Source: CAVUAF01 sp963739375
GTDB lineage: Bacteria > Acidobacteriota > Terriglobia > Terriglobales > Acidobacteriaceae
DNA: 64,000 bases
Reading direction: 5' to 3'
Assembly: GCA_963739375.1 (NCBI GenBank)
Contig: CAVUAF010000007.1
Coordinates: 1 to 64,000, forward strand
Part shown: piece by piece, positions 8,395 through 17,384 of the stretch
How the letters are laid out: every line of letters starts with the position of its first letter
Numbering within the stretch: the stretch's first letter is position 1
The notes under the pieces: generated by a model
What the model saw: only the letters and a program-made list of their open reading frames with translations
Databases searched by the model: none
What the model was told of the DNA's origin: nothing
Translations under genes and position numbers: made by a program

Positions 8395-8688
8395 ATGATC
8401 TTCGGATTCAATACCGACGTGAAGCACGGCGACACGGTGTACCACGTGCAAAGCGAGGCGCGGAAAAACGACTGCCTGCTGCAGACGCAGGTGTTCATCC
8501 GCGGCCGCTGCATCGGGAAATGCGCTTCTTCCTACGCCGAACACACGGCCGCCGCCGGCTTCAGCGACGAAAAACTGCACGAGCTGCTCAAGGCGCAGCA
8601 CCGCCGGGTGCTCGACGCCATCAAGGAAGACCGCCTGCTGGACGTCATCCAGCCGCACCAGAACCCGGCGGCCGGGTCGGCCAGCTAG
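8395..8688 (+). CDS. Conserved hypothetical protein, about 97 aa
   Basis: A 97-aa protein starting MIFGFNTDVKHGDTVYHVQS with no signal peptide or membrane segment. It has a polar N-terminal half containing two cysteines (NDCLLQTQ and RGRCIGKCASSY, three cysteines in all) and a C-terminal helical part (EKLHELLKAQHRRVLDAIKE). It looks like a small lineage-specific protein; I do not recognise a characterised family. It diverges from nuoA and converges on the large kinase gene: the two stop codons overlap in the palindrome CTAG at 8685-8688. Confidence 0.75.
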   Translation: MIFGFNTDVKHGDTVYHVQSEARKNDCLLQTQVFIRGRCIGKCASSYAEHTAAAGFSDEKLHELLKAQHRRVLDAIKEDRLLDVIQPHQNPAAGSAS

Positions 8689-11410
8689 GCCGAAGCGCTG
8701 CGGGCGCCGGCGAGGCAGCGTTCCATCTGTCGCAAAAACTCAGTGGGAGAGCCCGGCCGCTGACCGGCCTGGGCGGCGAAGGTGGCCGCGAAAAACGCGT
8801 TCCAGGCGGCGCTTGCCGGCACGCGTTGGTGCGCCGAGGCCAGCGCGCCATCGAGGATGGCCTTGTGGCACTCGGCCAAAGTGGCGCCGGCGAAGGGAAG
8901 CGTCCCGGTCAGCATTTCGTAGGCGATGACGGCCAACGCCCACAGGTCCCAATCGCGGCTCACCGGCTCGCCGCGCAATTGCTCCGGAGACATGTAAGGT
9001 CCGGTGCCGAGAAAGACCCCGGCGCCGGTTTCCGCCGTGGCGTCGAGCGCGCCGCCGGGCGGCGGCAGGAACTTGGCCACGCCGAAATCGAGCACCTTGG
9101 GAGTTTCGTTGTTGGCGAGGCGCACCAGGAAGATGTTTTCGGGCTTGAGATCGCGGTGCACCAGGCCGCGTTCGTGCGCCACCTCGACGGCGGCGCAAAC
9201 GCCGCGCAGCACCTCGACGCGCGCGCCGGCGGCAGGACGGATTGCCGCTGCAGTTCGGCGCGCAGCGAGCTTCCCACCAGCAGCTCCATGACCAGGAAGG
9301 CCCGGGTCCCGGAATCGACGCCAAAGTCGAAAACGGAGACCAGGTTGGGGTGGGTGATCATCGCCGCCGCTTTCGCCTCCCGACGGAAGCGCTCGGCGGC
9401 GTCGGGGTTGGCGACCAGCTCTTCGCGCATCATCTTCAGCGCCACGTCGCGTTCCAGGGCGGTGTCGGTGGCGCGGTAGACGGTCCCCATGCCGCCGCGC
9501 CCCAGCCGCTTTTCCAGGCGATAGCGGCCGGCGAGGGTGCGCGGATAGGGCGTGGAAGCGAGCGCCGCGCCCTCCAGCGCGCAGCGTAATATGCCGGAAT
9601 CGTACACGCTGCCACACTGCGGACACTCCTCGTAGCCGCTGCGCGAGGGCTGCGGAGCGGGACGCTCCAGCAGTAGCGACAGCGCGCTGGCGATGGCCTG
9701 CAGCAGTTCCAGGTCTTCGCGGCTGTAGGGCTCTTCCGAGCGCTTACGCCCGAGCACCAGCAGCGCTTCCTTGCGGCCCGCGGCCATGGCAATCGGCACC
9801 AGCAGCTCGACGCTGGCCTCGCGCAGAAAGCGGGTGTCCTCGGGCGGGAGCTGCTGCCGCAGCCAGCCGCTCTCTGACGCGGAAATTTCCAGCGGCTTTC
9901 CCAGCAGGCGCATGAGGGCGAGGATCTTGCTCTCGGCCAGGAAGCCGGGGGGCGCGCTGCCCGCGGGCGAAGCCGCGATCACCACGTACACCGCCTGCTG
10001 CGGCTCGCGCGTCAGCAGGGCGACGAATTCCGAATGCAGCGCGCTTTCGATGCGGGCTGTCACCTTGGGCGTCTCCGCCTCGAACGACGCCGCCCGGCGA
10101 ATATCGTCCACCACCTCGCGCATGAGCTGCTGCGCGTTGTAACGCTCGCGGAAGAAACGCCGGTCAAGCGCCTCCAGCCAGCGCTGGTGGTTGCGGTAGG
10201 CAAGGAAGGCCAGCACGCCCACGGTGCCGTACAGCCAGCCGCGCTCGGCAAGTATGGCGCCTACGGGCTGCTGGCGGTGCAGCCCGAGATCGAGGACGAG
10301 GAGGGCCACGGCGGCCGGAAAAGCCGAGCCCAGGACGCGCCGCGCCAGCGCATACTGCAACCCGCGCCGCACGATCACCCGGATGTCGAACAGGCGATGG
10401 CGCAACACGGCATAGGCAAAGCCGAGGGGGAAGACCAGGAAGGTGACCGCGCCCACCACCGTCAGCCATCCCGACCAAGGTTGCATGGTCGCGAAGGCCG
10501 CCACCAGGCCGATGCAGGTGGCGAGCAGCAACACGCGCAGGCGCCGGCGGTCGTTCAGATCGGCAGTGCAGCGGTAGTTGCGGAAAAGCAGAGCGATGCC
10601 GGCGATGTCCTGCGCGGCCATCAGCACGGTGGCCAGCAGCAGGAAGCGCCACGACATGCCTAAGGCGCGCGCGGGGACGTAGACCATCGCCACCCACCAG
10701 GCCAGCAGCGGCAGCGAGCAAAGCACGCCGGGCGCGAACACCAGCGCCCACTGCCAGCGACGGGTCAGGGTCGGCCGCGGGAAGACGGCGAAGAATGAAA
10801 GCCACAGCGTCGGCCCGAAGGTACCGGCACCAGCCGCCAGCGTCACCGGCAGCGAGAAGATCAGCGGCAGGTGGCGCACCGTGGCCCCCCAACCATACGG
10901 CGGGATAGCGGAGAGGGCGGCCAGCACGGCAAACAGCAGCGCTGCCAAGCGCGCGCTGAGCTGGTCGGGGCGGCTGAAGGCAATCAGAAAGGCCAGCAAC
11001 AGGAGGATCAGTTCGGCGGTGCGGATCGCAGTTACGGCGACGACGGTCCCGCGCTCCCAGGTGCGCCAGGCGGGCGTCGCAATGGTCAGGCGCACGTGCA
11101 GGCGTTCGTTGCCGCGGCGCAGCTGCAACTCGATGGGACGGTCGCGCTCGAACCCCATGCGCGCGACGTACCAGTCGAAGAGGGTATTGACGGGGAGGCC
11201 GTTGGCGACTTCGATGATGTCTCCGGCGCGTACCCCTGCGTGCTCCAAGGGCCCTCCGGGGACCAGCATGTCGATCTGCAGACTGGCGCCGACGGGACCA
11301 AAACCGACGCCGGCGGGGCCGAGACACGTCTGCCACAGGTTGAAGCCGAAGGTGAGGAGAAACACGCCCGCCAGCACGTACATCCACCACGGTGCTTGCG
11401 GACGGCTCAT
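8685..11410 (-). CDS. Membrane Ser/Thr protein kinase with PDZ-like, GAF-like and zinc-ribbon regions, one frameshift
   Basis: About 908 aa once corrected. In order: one N-terminal helix; a PDZ-like segment (GGPLEHAGVRAGDIIEVANG) at about 50-120; a multi-helix membrane region to about 400; a GAF-like region at about 450-600; a short zinc ribbon (YEECPQCGSVYDSGILRC); and a protein kinase domain with GRGGMGTVYRATD, HRDLKPEN, DFG and GPYMSPEQL. The frame breaks in a (CG)n run at 9217-9226: removing 2 bp joins the N-lobe (LVGSSLRAELQRQSVLP) to ARVEVLRGVCAAVEVAHERG. Slippage or sequencing error is likely because every catalytic motif is intact. Domain order resembles acidobacterial sensory kinases; the substrate is unknown. 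Start MSRPQAPWWMYVL is chosen just before the first membrane segment. Confidence 0.82.
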
Positions 11411-11485
11411 GGCAGCTCCGGCAGGCAGTGCGGCGGGATTATCCCGCAAGCGGATGGTTCATACCAGCCCGAAGCAGGTGGCCGG

Positions 11486-12475
11486 TCACCGCGACAACGG
11501 TGGTGCCGGCGCTTTGGCCGGTGCGGGCGGCGTCTGGGGCGGGCGCGGCGGTGGGGGCGGCGGCTCTACCGCGCTTTCTAGCCAGGCTGTGTACCAGACG
11601 TTGGCCAGCATCTGGGCGCCGGCGGCGAGGCGCTGGCGCACAAACTCGACGCCCTCCGGCGTCCCCTTGTCGCGGAAGCCGCCGGCCTTTTCCAACTCAT
11701 ACAGCGGCACCACCAGCGCGTTCGACTCGCGCAGGAACTTCTGGTAGTCGGCGAAGGGATGGTCGAGCTTGGTCGGCGCGTGCACCAGGTCGTCGAACTT
11801 GAGGCGGTCGATGTTGTTCTGCACGAAGACGCCTTCGAAGTTGCCGTGCGTCTGCTTGTCGGTGGTGAAGCCGTGCGGATTCTCGCCCACCCAGCCGTTG
11901 TAGTGGATCGTCGTGTGGAGGGGTTGCGCGGCGTCGCCGACGTAGTGCCCGAGCCACCCGGCGTACTGGATGATGGTGGCCTCGATGGGCGCCGTTGGCT
12001 TCTGGTCGCGCAGCGCGTGGCGATACTCGCGGAAGGCCGCCTTCAGCCGCCCGTAGACCTCCATCATGATGTACGGCTGGGTGCCAACGACCTCCGGGTA
12101 GAGCTCTTCGCCGCCCGGCGGCTTGATGCCGGCGGCTTGGTCCTTCAGCCGCTTTTCGTTGAGCATCCGATAGAACTGGAAGCGGTCTTCGGGCAGCGGC
12201 CCCAGGCCTTCCAGCATTTCCAGGTTGAGGAAATGATCGGGGGCCTGCGACTTGCTGAGCGCAAACTCCAGGCTGGTCATGCGCCAGCGGTCGGGTTCCG
12301 GACCGAGATAGCCGACCGCGTCCGCGGCATTGCGCAGGAACGCCGGCACGTCGGCGGGCAGCTTGGCCAGGGCGACACGGTTGATCTGGATGTGGCCGAG
12401 GTCCCACCAGGCAAACGCCGTCGGCGGCGGGAACACGAGAAGAAGCGCGAGCACGAGTGCGAAGGTACGTTTCAT
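11486..12475 (-). CDS. S1/P1-nuclease / zinc phospholipase C-like secreted protein
   Basis: The 329-aa product has a signal peptide (MKRTFALVLALLLVFPPPTA, then FA) followed by a mature N-terminus AWWDLGHIQINRVALAKLPAD. In this family the mature N-terminal Trp and downstream His/Asp bind the trinuclear zinc site. The metal-binding stretch GWLGHYVGDAAQPLHTTIHY at about residues 180-200 matches the HxxxDxxQPLH motif. A proline-rich tail (PPPPPPRPPQTPPAPAK) ends the protein. The predicted role is hydrolysis of nucleic acid or phospholipid outside the cytoplasm; substrate cannot be told from sequence. The start is chosen at the Met that gives a normal signal peptide. Confidence 0.78.
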   Translation of the reverse strand: MKRTFALVLALLLVFPPPTAFAWWDLGHIQINRVALAKLPADVPAFLRNAADAVGYLGPEPDRWRMTSLEFALSKSQAPDHFLNLEMLEGLGPLPEDRFQFYRMLNEKRLKDQAAGIKPPGGEELYPEVVGTQPYIMMEVYGRLKAAFREYRHALRDQKPTAPIEATIIQYAGWLGHYVGDAAQPLHTTIHYNGWVGENPHGFTTDKQTHGNFEGVFVQNNIDRLKFDDLVHAPTKLDHPFADYQKFLRESNALVVPLYELEKAGGFRDKGTPEGVEFVRQRLAAGAQMLANVWYTAWLESAVEPPPPPPRPPQTPPAPAKAPAPPLSR

Positions 12476-12503
12476 AGGCATAAACGAAGGGTGTTCCATG
12501 AAA

Positions 12504-12558
12504 CATCCCGAGCGAAGCGCGAGAAACCTATTGTACCGGTCGCGCTGCGCTCGGGATG
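12504..12558. repeat. Imperfect inverted repeat, possible terminator or dispersed palindrome
   Basis: The left arm CATCCCGAGCGAAGCGCGAG (12504-12523) pairs with GTCGCGCTGCGCTCGGGATG (12539-12558), with a 15-bp loop. It lies between the tricorn stop and the start of the S1/P1-like gene. No T-run follows, so Rho-independent termination is uncertain; it may be a dispersed palindromic element. Confidence 0.6.
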
Positions 12559-12593
12559 TCGCTAGCCGGGACGAGCCGCTGGCGGCGGCCTGC

Positions 12594-15500
12594 TTACGGG
12601 TTCCCCCTGGTTGCGGCGGCGGGCTGGGCCGGCGCCTTGTCGCGCTGGTAGGTCGGGTAGGCGGGCTTGTGAGGTGTGGGCAGCGGCTGCCGCTTGAGCT
12701 GCTCCATCACCACCTGCACCGCCTTCTCGAGCTGCACGTCATGACCCTGCCGCCACGCCTGGGGTGAAAAGTCGACCTCGTAGTCGGGCGCAACGCCGTG
12801 GTTCTCGACGTCCCACTTGCCCTCGGGACTGTAGAAGGCGACCCGCGGAGCAGTGACGCTGCCACCATCCATCAGCGGCGGATAATCGTAGATGCCGACC
12901 AGCCCGCCCCAGGTGCGCGTCCCTACCAGCGGCCCCAGCTTTTCGTAGCGGAAGAGCCAGGGCATGGCATCGCCGCCGGAGCCCGCGTACATGTTGATGA
13001 TCATCGCCTTCGGGCCATAGATGGAGCCGAAGGGCGAGGTGAAGTCGTGCCCTTCGCGCGTGGTCCAGTAGCTGGTGAGCGGGCGGCGCAACTGGTCAAT
13101 GACGTAGTCGGCGATGGCGCCGCCGCCGTTGAAGCGCTCGTCCACCACCACGCCCTCGCGGCCCACTTGCGCGAAGTAGTAGCGGTTGAAGTTGGTGAAG
13201 CCGGCGCCGGCGGTGTTGGGCAGATAAACGTAAGCCAGCTTGCCGCCGCTCAGTTCGTCCACCTTGCGCCGGTTCTGCTCCATCCAGTCGCGGTTGCGGA
13301 GGTTGGCTTCGCTGGGGATCGGCACCACGGTGACGGTGCGCGCCCCCTTGCCGGTGGGATCGGCGCCGACCTTCAGGAGCACCTGGCGCCCCGCGGTGCC
13401 CTCGAAGAGCGCGAAGACCTCGTCGGCGCCTTTCAGTTCACGCCCGTTCACTTCCAGCAGGTAATCGCCTTCCTTGACGTTGACGCCGGGCTCGGTAAGC
13501 GGCGCGCGCAGCCCCGGATTCCAGTTTTCTCCCTGGTAGACCTTGGCAAAGCGGTAGCGTCCGTTCTCGATGCGGTAGTCAGCCCCGAGCAGACCGCCGC
13601 GCGGCGGCGGTGTGCCACCGGCCGGCGCCGGAGGCGGCCCGTTCACGTACATGTGCCCGATCGTGATCTCGCCGAGCATCTCGTTGAACAGGTACGTCAG
13701 GTCGGCGCGGCCGGCCACCGCCGCCAGGTAAGGCTCGTAGCGCCGGTCGGCTTCCTTCCAGTTCAGGCCGTGGAGGTTGGGGTCGTAGAGGAAGTCGCGC
13801 TCGATGCGCCAGACTTCGTGGTACATCTGCTGGAACTCGGCGCGCGGGTCCACCCACACGTTCATGCTGTCGAGGCGCAGCGCCTCGGCGTTGATGCGCG
13901 GCGCGCCGCCCCCGGGAGCGCCTTCGGGCGCCGGCGGGCCCGGCGGGGTGGGGGGCGGCACGCTGGCAATCTGCCAGCGCGCGGCGGGACCGGCGCCGGT
14001 GAGGTAGAGCATCTTCTTGCCGTCGGCGGAGAGCGTGAACTCGCGCACTCCGTCGAGCAGCTTGTTGGCGCGGCGCACCGCCAGCTCGAAGCGATACACC
14101 GACTGACCGCCGCCCTCCGGACCGAGCACGGGACCCGAGGGCGCTTCGCCGAGGAAGAGGGTGCCGGCGGCGCCGGCGATCATGAAGGTGTAGCGGCGCG
14201 CGGGCATGGGCAGCGACAAGATGCGCTGGCTGATGCCGTCGAAATCAATCGCGACGTTGACCTTCTTGTCCTTGTCGGCGGGCTTGGCGGCATCGGCGGG
14301 CTTGGCCGCATCCGCTTTCGCGGCCTCCGCCGGCTTTTCCTCCGGCTTCTGCATCGGCGGCTGCGGCTTGTCCGAATCCGCCTTCGCCTCGGCGGCGGCC
14401 TTCTCCTCGTCGCTCTCCGGGGCCAGCGGCGAAGCCTCATCCTTCTTCAAGACGACCACGTAGACCGCGCTGGTGGTATTGCGACCAAAGCTGGAGAGAT
14501 CGAGCCACGCCAGCGTCGGCCCCATGTCGGTGGAAGCGGTGAAGTAGAGATACTTGCCGTTGCGGTCGAACCACGGGAAGCGCGCGTCGCTCATGCCGTC
14601 GGTAATCGGGTCGCTCTTTCCGGTTTCGAGCGAGTAGGCGTACACCACGTGCACCTGGCTCGGCAGGCGCTTGGTGTAGGTGAGCCAACGGCTGTCGGGC
14701 GACCAGGTGGGATCGAGCGAGCGGTCGGGGTGGTCGTAATAGTCGGTATCCACCTTGACCGGCGTGCCCTTGGCGATGTCCACGTACCACAGGTTGAGGC
14801 GCTTGTCGTGGTAGGCGATCTTCTTGCTGTCGGGCGACCAGACCGGGGAATAGAAGTACGACGGGGGACTGCCGAGGCTGATTTTCTTGACCGCGCCCAT
14901 GCCGTCCTGTGGGCGCAGGTGTAACTCGTACTCGCCGCTCTCGTCGGAGAAGTAGGCAATCCACTTGCCGTCGGGCGACCAGGCGGGGTCGCGCTCGGCG
15001 GCGCCGGTGGTGTTGGTGAGGTTGCGGATGTCGCCCTTGTCGGCGGGCACGGTGAGGATTTCGCCGTGCGCCTCAAAGACAGCGCGCACGCCGCTGGGCG
15101 AGATGCCGAAGCTCGTGATGCGCTGCCCGACGCTCTCGAAGTGCGGCCGCAGGCTGGGCACGTCGCCGGCGACGTTCACCTTGATCTCGGCAACCTTGCC
15201 GCTCGGCGTGTCGAAGGTCTTAATGGCGCCAAGTTGCTCGAAGACGATGGTGGCGCCGCTGGCGGAGGCGTACTTGATGTCGCCGCCGCCGGCGGGCAGC
15301 ACCTGGTCCACCTTCTTGGTCTGCAGGTCGTAGCTGAAGAGCGTGCTGGGGCCGTTGCGGTCGGAGACGAAGTAGATTTTGTCGCCGATCCACAGCGGGA
15401 AAGTGTCGTTGGAGGCGTCGCGGGGCAGGGCGACGGTGCTGGAGTCGGCGAGGGTGGCGATCCAGATGCGGCCCGCACTGCCGCCGCGATACCGCTTCCA

Positions 15501-16037
15501 TGCCGCCTGGAAGTTCTGCACCGGCACGTAGGCCAGCTGCTTGCCGTCGGCGGAGAAGGAGCCCATGACCGCTTCGGGCAGCGGAATCTCGGTGGGCAGG
15601 CCGCCGTCGAGCGCGACGGTGAAGAGCTGCGTCTGGCGCGCGTAACTGTGGCGCGCGCTGCGGAAGAGAATGCGCTTGCTGTCGAGCGTCCAGCCCACCA
15701 CGCCGTCGGGATCCGGATGGTGGGTCAGGCGCTTGGGCACGCCGCCGGCGGCGGGGATGACGTACACGTCGGTGTTGCCGTCGAGGGTCGCGCTGTAGGC
15801 GATCCAGTTGCCGTCCGGCGAAATGACGGGCAGACCCTTGGTGCCGGGCCCGGTGGTCAGGGGATGCGCGTCGCCGCCGCCGCGGGGCGCGCTCCAGATG
15901 TCGTCCCCGTAGGTGAAGACCAGTTGCGTCTTGCTGATGGAAGGAGAATGCAGCAGCAGGGGATGCGCACTGTCCGCCGCCCAGACTGCGCTGAACGTGA
16001 ACAGGCAAAAGATTGCCAGTGCGAACCGCTTCGCCAT
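12594..16037 (-). CDS. Tricorn-like protease (S41 family)
   Basis: A 1147-aa secreted protease. Signal peptide MAKRFALAIFCLFTFSAVWA; then two beta-propeller regions rich in repeated units such as SPDGNWIAYSATLDGNTDVY and WSPDSKKIAYHDKRLNLWYV; a low-complexity Ala/Lys/Glu/Pro linker at about 560-610; a helical core region; a PDZ-like domain (ITEPGVNVKEGDYLLEVNG type); and a C-terminal S41 catalytic domain with NMYAGSGGDAMPWLF, where Ser1020 is the likely nucleophile. Tricorn proteases trim peptides; bacterial exported versions are common in this phylum. A promoter-like -10 is seen upstream. It is about 75 aa longer than archaeal tricorn because of the linker. Confidence 0.93.
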   Translation of the reverse strand: MAKRFALAIFCLFTFSAVWAADSAHPLLLHSPSISKTQLVFTYGDDIWSAPRGGGDAHPLTTGPGTKGLPVISPDGNWIAYSATLDGNTDVYVIPAAGGVPKRLTHHPDPDGVVGWTLDSKRILFRSARHSYARQTQLFTVALDGGLPTEIPLPEAVMGSFSADGKQLAYVPVQNFQAAWKRYRGGSAGRIWIATLADSSTVALPRDASNDTFPLWIGDKIYFVSDRNGPSTLFSYDLQTKKVDQVLPAGGGDIKYASASGATIVFEQLGAIKTFDTPSGKVAEIKVNVAGDVPSLRPHFESVGQRITSFGISPSGVRAVFEAHGEILTVPADKGDIRNLTNTTGAAERDPAWSPDGKWIAYFSDESGEYELHLRPQDGMGAVKKISLGSPPSYFYSPVWSPDSKKIAYHDKRLNLWYVDIAKGTPVKVDTDYYDHPDRSLDPTWSPDSRWLTYTKRLPSQVHVVYAYSLETGKSDPITDGMSDARFPWFDRNGKYLYFTASTDMGPTLAWLDLSSFGRNTTSAVYVVVLKKDEASPLAPESDEEKAAAEAKADSDKPQPPMQKPEEKPAEAAKADAAKPADAAKPADKDKKVNVAIDFDGISQRILSLPMPARRYTFMIAGAAGTLFLGEAPSGPVLGPEGGGQSVYRFELAVRRANKLLDGVREFTLSADGKKMLYLTGAGPAARWQIASVPPPTPPGPPAPEGAPGGGAPRINAEALRLDSMNVWVDPRAEFQQMYHEVWRIERDFLYDPNLHGLNWKEADRRYEPYLAAVAGRADLTYLFNEMLGEITIGHMYVNGPPPAPAGGTPPPRGGLLGADYRIENGRYRFAKVYQGENWNPGLRAPLTEPGVNVKEGDYLLEVNGRELKGADEVFALFEGTAGRQVLLKVGADPTGKGARTVTVVPIPSEANLRNRDWMEQNRRKVDELSGGKLAYVYLPNTAGAGFTNFNRYYFAQVGREGVVVDERFNGGGAIADYVIDQLRRPLTSYWTTREGHDFTSPFGSIYGPKAMIINMYAGSGGDAMPWLFRYEKLGPLVGTRTWGGLVGIYDYPPLMDGGSVTAPRVAFYSPEGKWDVENHGVAPDYEVDFSPQAWRQGHDVQLEKAVQVVMEQLKRQPLPTPHKPAYPTYQRDKAPAQPAAATRGNP

Positions 16038-16078
16038 ACGAGTGCCTCTCAGGGTGGGGAGATTCGGCCGAGCGCCAG

Positions 16079-16109
16079 ATTATAGACGGCGGCGGCCGGA
16101 AAAGAGCAA
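16079..16109 (-). promoter_or_regulatory. Predicted sigma-70-type promoter for the tricorn-like protease
   Basis: On the minus strand, TATAAT is complementary to 16079-16084, with TTGCTC complementary to 16104-16109 as a weak -35 at 19-bp spacing. The -10 lies 41 bp before the ATG at 16037, leaving a leader of about 35 nt. Confidence 0.5.
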
Positions 16110-16144
16110 CAAGGACCAAAGCTGAGCGCGCGCTGAATCGATTC

Positions 16145-17368
16145 TCACTGACATTTTTCCACGATCACGAAGGTGATGTCGTCCGTTTGCGGCATGCCCT
16201 GAGTGAATTCCTCAATGGCTTGCAAGAACTTCTGCTCCAGCGCGTGACTTCCCGAGGGGGCCTCTTGCCGAATGATTTTCAGCAGTCTTTCCTCTCCGAA
16301 CATTTCTTCCTGCTGGTTTTGCGCTTCCGTAAGGCCGTCGGAATACACCACCAGAATGTCTCCTGCATAGAGATGGAGCGGGCGGGATGGATAGGAGGCG
16401 GAATCGAACATCCCCAGGACCAAAGCGTCCGAAGCCAGCTCTTCGATGGTTCCCGTGGCGGAACGGAACAAGTAGGCTGGATTATGTCCCGCGCTGATGA
16501 ATTGGCCCGTCCCCTGCGGGGTCAGGAGGAAGAGGAAGAGGGTAACGAACTGGGAGGGAAGAGATTTTTCGCAAAGGAGCTGGTTAATCCGGTGCAAGAC
16601 CTCCTGCGGTTGAGTCCGGGAGCGAAATTCCATGCTGAGAGCGCCCAGCACCATCGAGCTTAGCAGGGCTGCGGGCATCCCCTTGCCGGAGACATCAGCC
16701 AGAACCCCCACCCATTCCCCGGAACTCAGTTGCAGGAAATCGTAGAAATCCCCTCCCACATAGCGGGTGGGAGTGTTGAAAGCATGGATGCGAAAATTCT
16801 CAAACTGGGGCAGGAAACGGGGGAGCAGGCTTTCCTGAGTTTCCTGCGCTAAGGTCAATTCCTGCTCGCTCTTCTTTCGCTCCTCCAGGGTCTTAAGACG
16901 AATCACCTCGCGGCTTGCCTCCAGTTCCCGTACCGTCTCCTCCAGCACTTTGCTGTAGTTCTTCGTTTCCAGGTGCAACAGGCGCACTTCCAGCATGTTG
17001 TGAACGCGCGTCAGCACCTCGGCCAGATCGAACGGTTTGCTGACGAAATCCTTCGCGCCGGCTTGCAGCGCGCGCAGCTTGTGATCCGGCTGGGCGGTGA
17101 TCACGAGCACCGGAAGATAGCCGTCCGTTTCGATTTCCTTCAGGCCTTCCATCACCTGGAATCCGTCCATGCCGGGCATCTGGAGATCGAGCAGGATCAG
17201 GTCGTAGCGGTTCTTGCGGTGAAGCTCGCAGACCGCGTGCGGATCCATCGTGGACGCGATGGAAACATAGCCGGCGCCGCGCAGCATGCGCTCGAGCAGA
17301 CGGACATTGGCTTCCTGATCGTCAACGATCAGGATGCTGGCGTTAAGAATGTCGGCTGAACTGACCAT
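16145..17368 (-). CDS. Response regulator with PP2C/SpoIIE-type phosphatase output
   Basis: A 407-aa protein. The receiver domain (residues 1-130) has ASILIVDDQEANVRLLERML, the phospho-acceptor Asp in LILLDLQMPGMDG and the conserved Lys in AKDFVSKPFDLAE. A coiled-coil linker (about 135-190, many Glu/Arg) leads to a SpoIIE-like phosphatase domain with RYVGGDFYDFLQL, VLADVSGKGMPAALLSS, VVYSDGLTEAQN and QTDDITFVIVEKC. Such RsbU-type proteins dephosphorylate anti-anti-sigma factors. The start MVSSADILN is chosen at the receiver domain edge. It lies just downstream of the hybrid histidine kinase remnant (16-bp gap), which is the likely partner. Confidence 0.92.
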   Translation of the reverse strand: MVSSADILNASILIVDDQEANVRLLERMLRGAGYVSIASTMDPHAVCELHRKNRYDLILLDLQMPGMDGFQVMEGLKEIETDGYLPVLVITAQPDHKLRALQAGAKDFVSKPFDLAEVLTRVHNMLEVRLLHLETKNYSKVLEETVRELEASREVIRLKTLEERKKSEQELTLAQETQESLLPRFLPQFENFRIHAFNTPTRYVGGDFYDFLQLSSGEWVGVLADVSGKGMPAALLSSMVLGALSMEFRSRTQPQEVLHRINQLLCEKSLPSQFVTLFLFLLTPQGTGQFISAGHNPAYLFRSATGTIEELASDALVLGMFDSASYPSRPLHLYAGDILVVYSDGLTEAQNQQEEMFGEERLLKIIRQEAPSGSHALEQKFLQAIEEFTQGMPQTDDITFVIVEKCQ

Positions 17369-17384
17369 GACATTCGTCCTGCAT

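Noticed and set aside
12798..14924. 708-codon open frame opposite the tricorn-like protease
   Set aside because: It is an antisense shadow; the minus strand has signal peptide, propeller repeats and S41 motifs.
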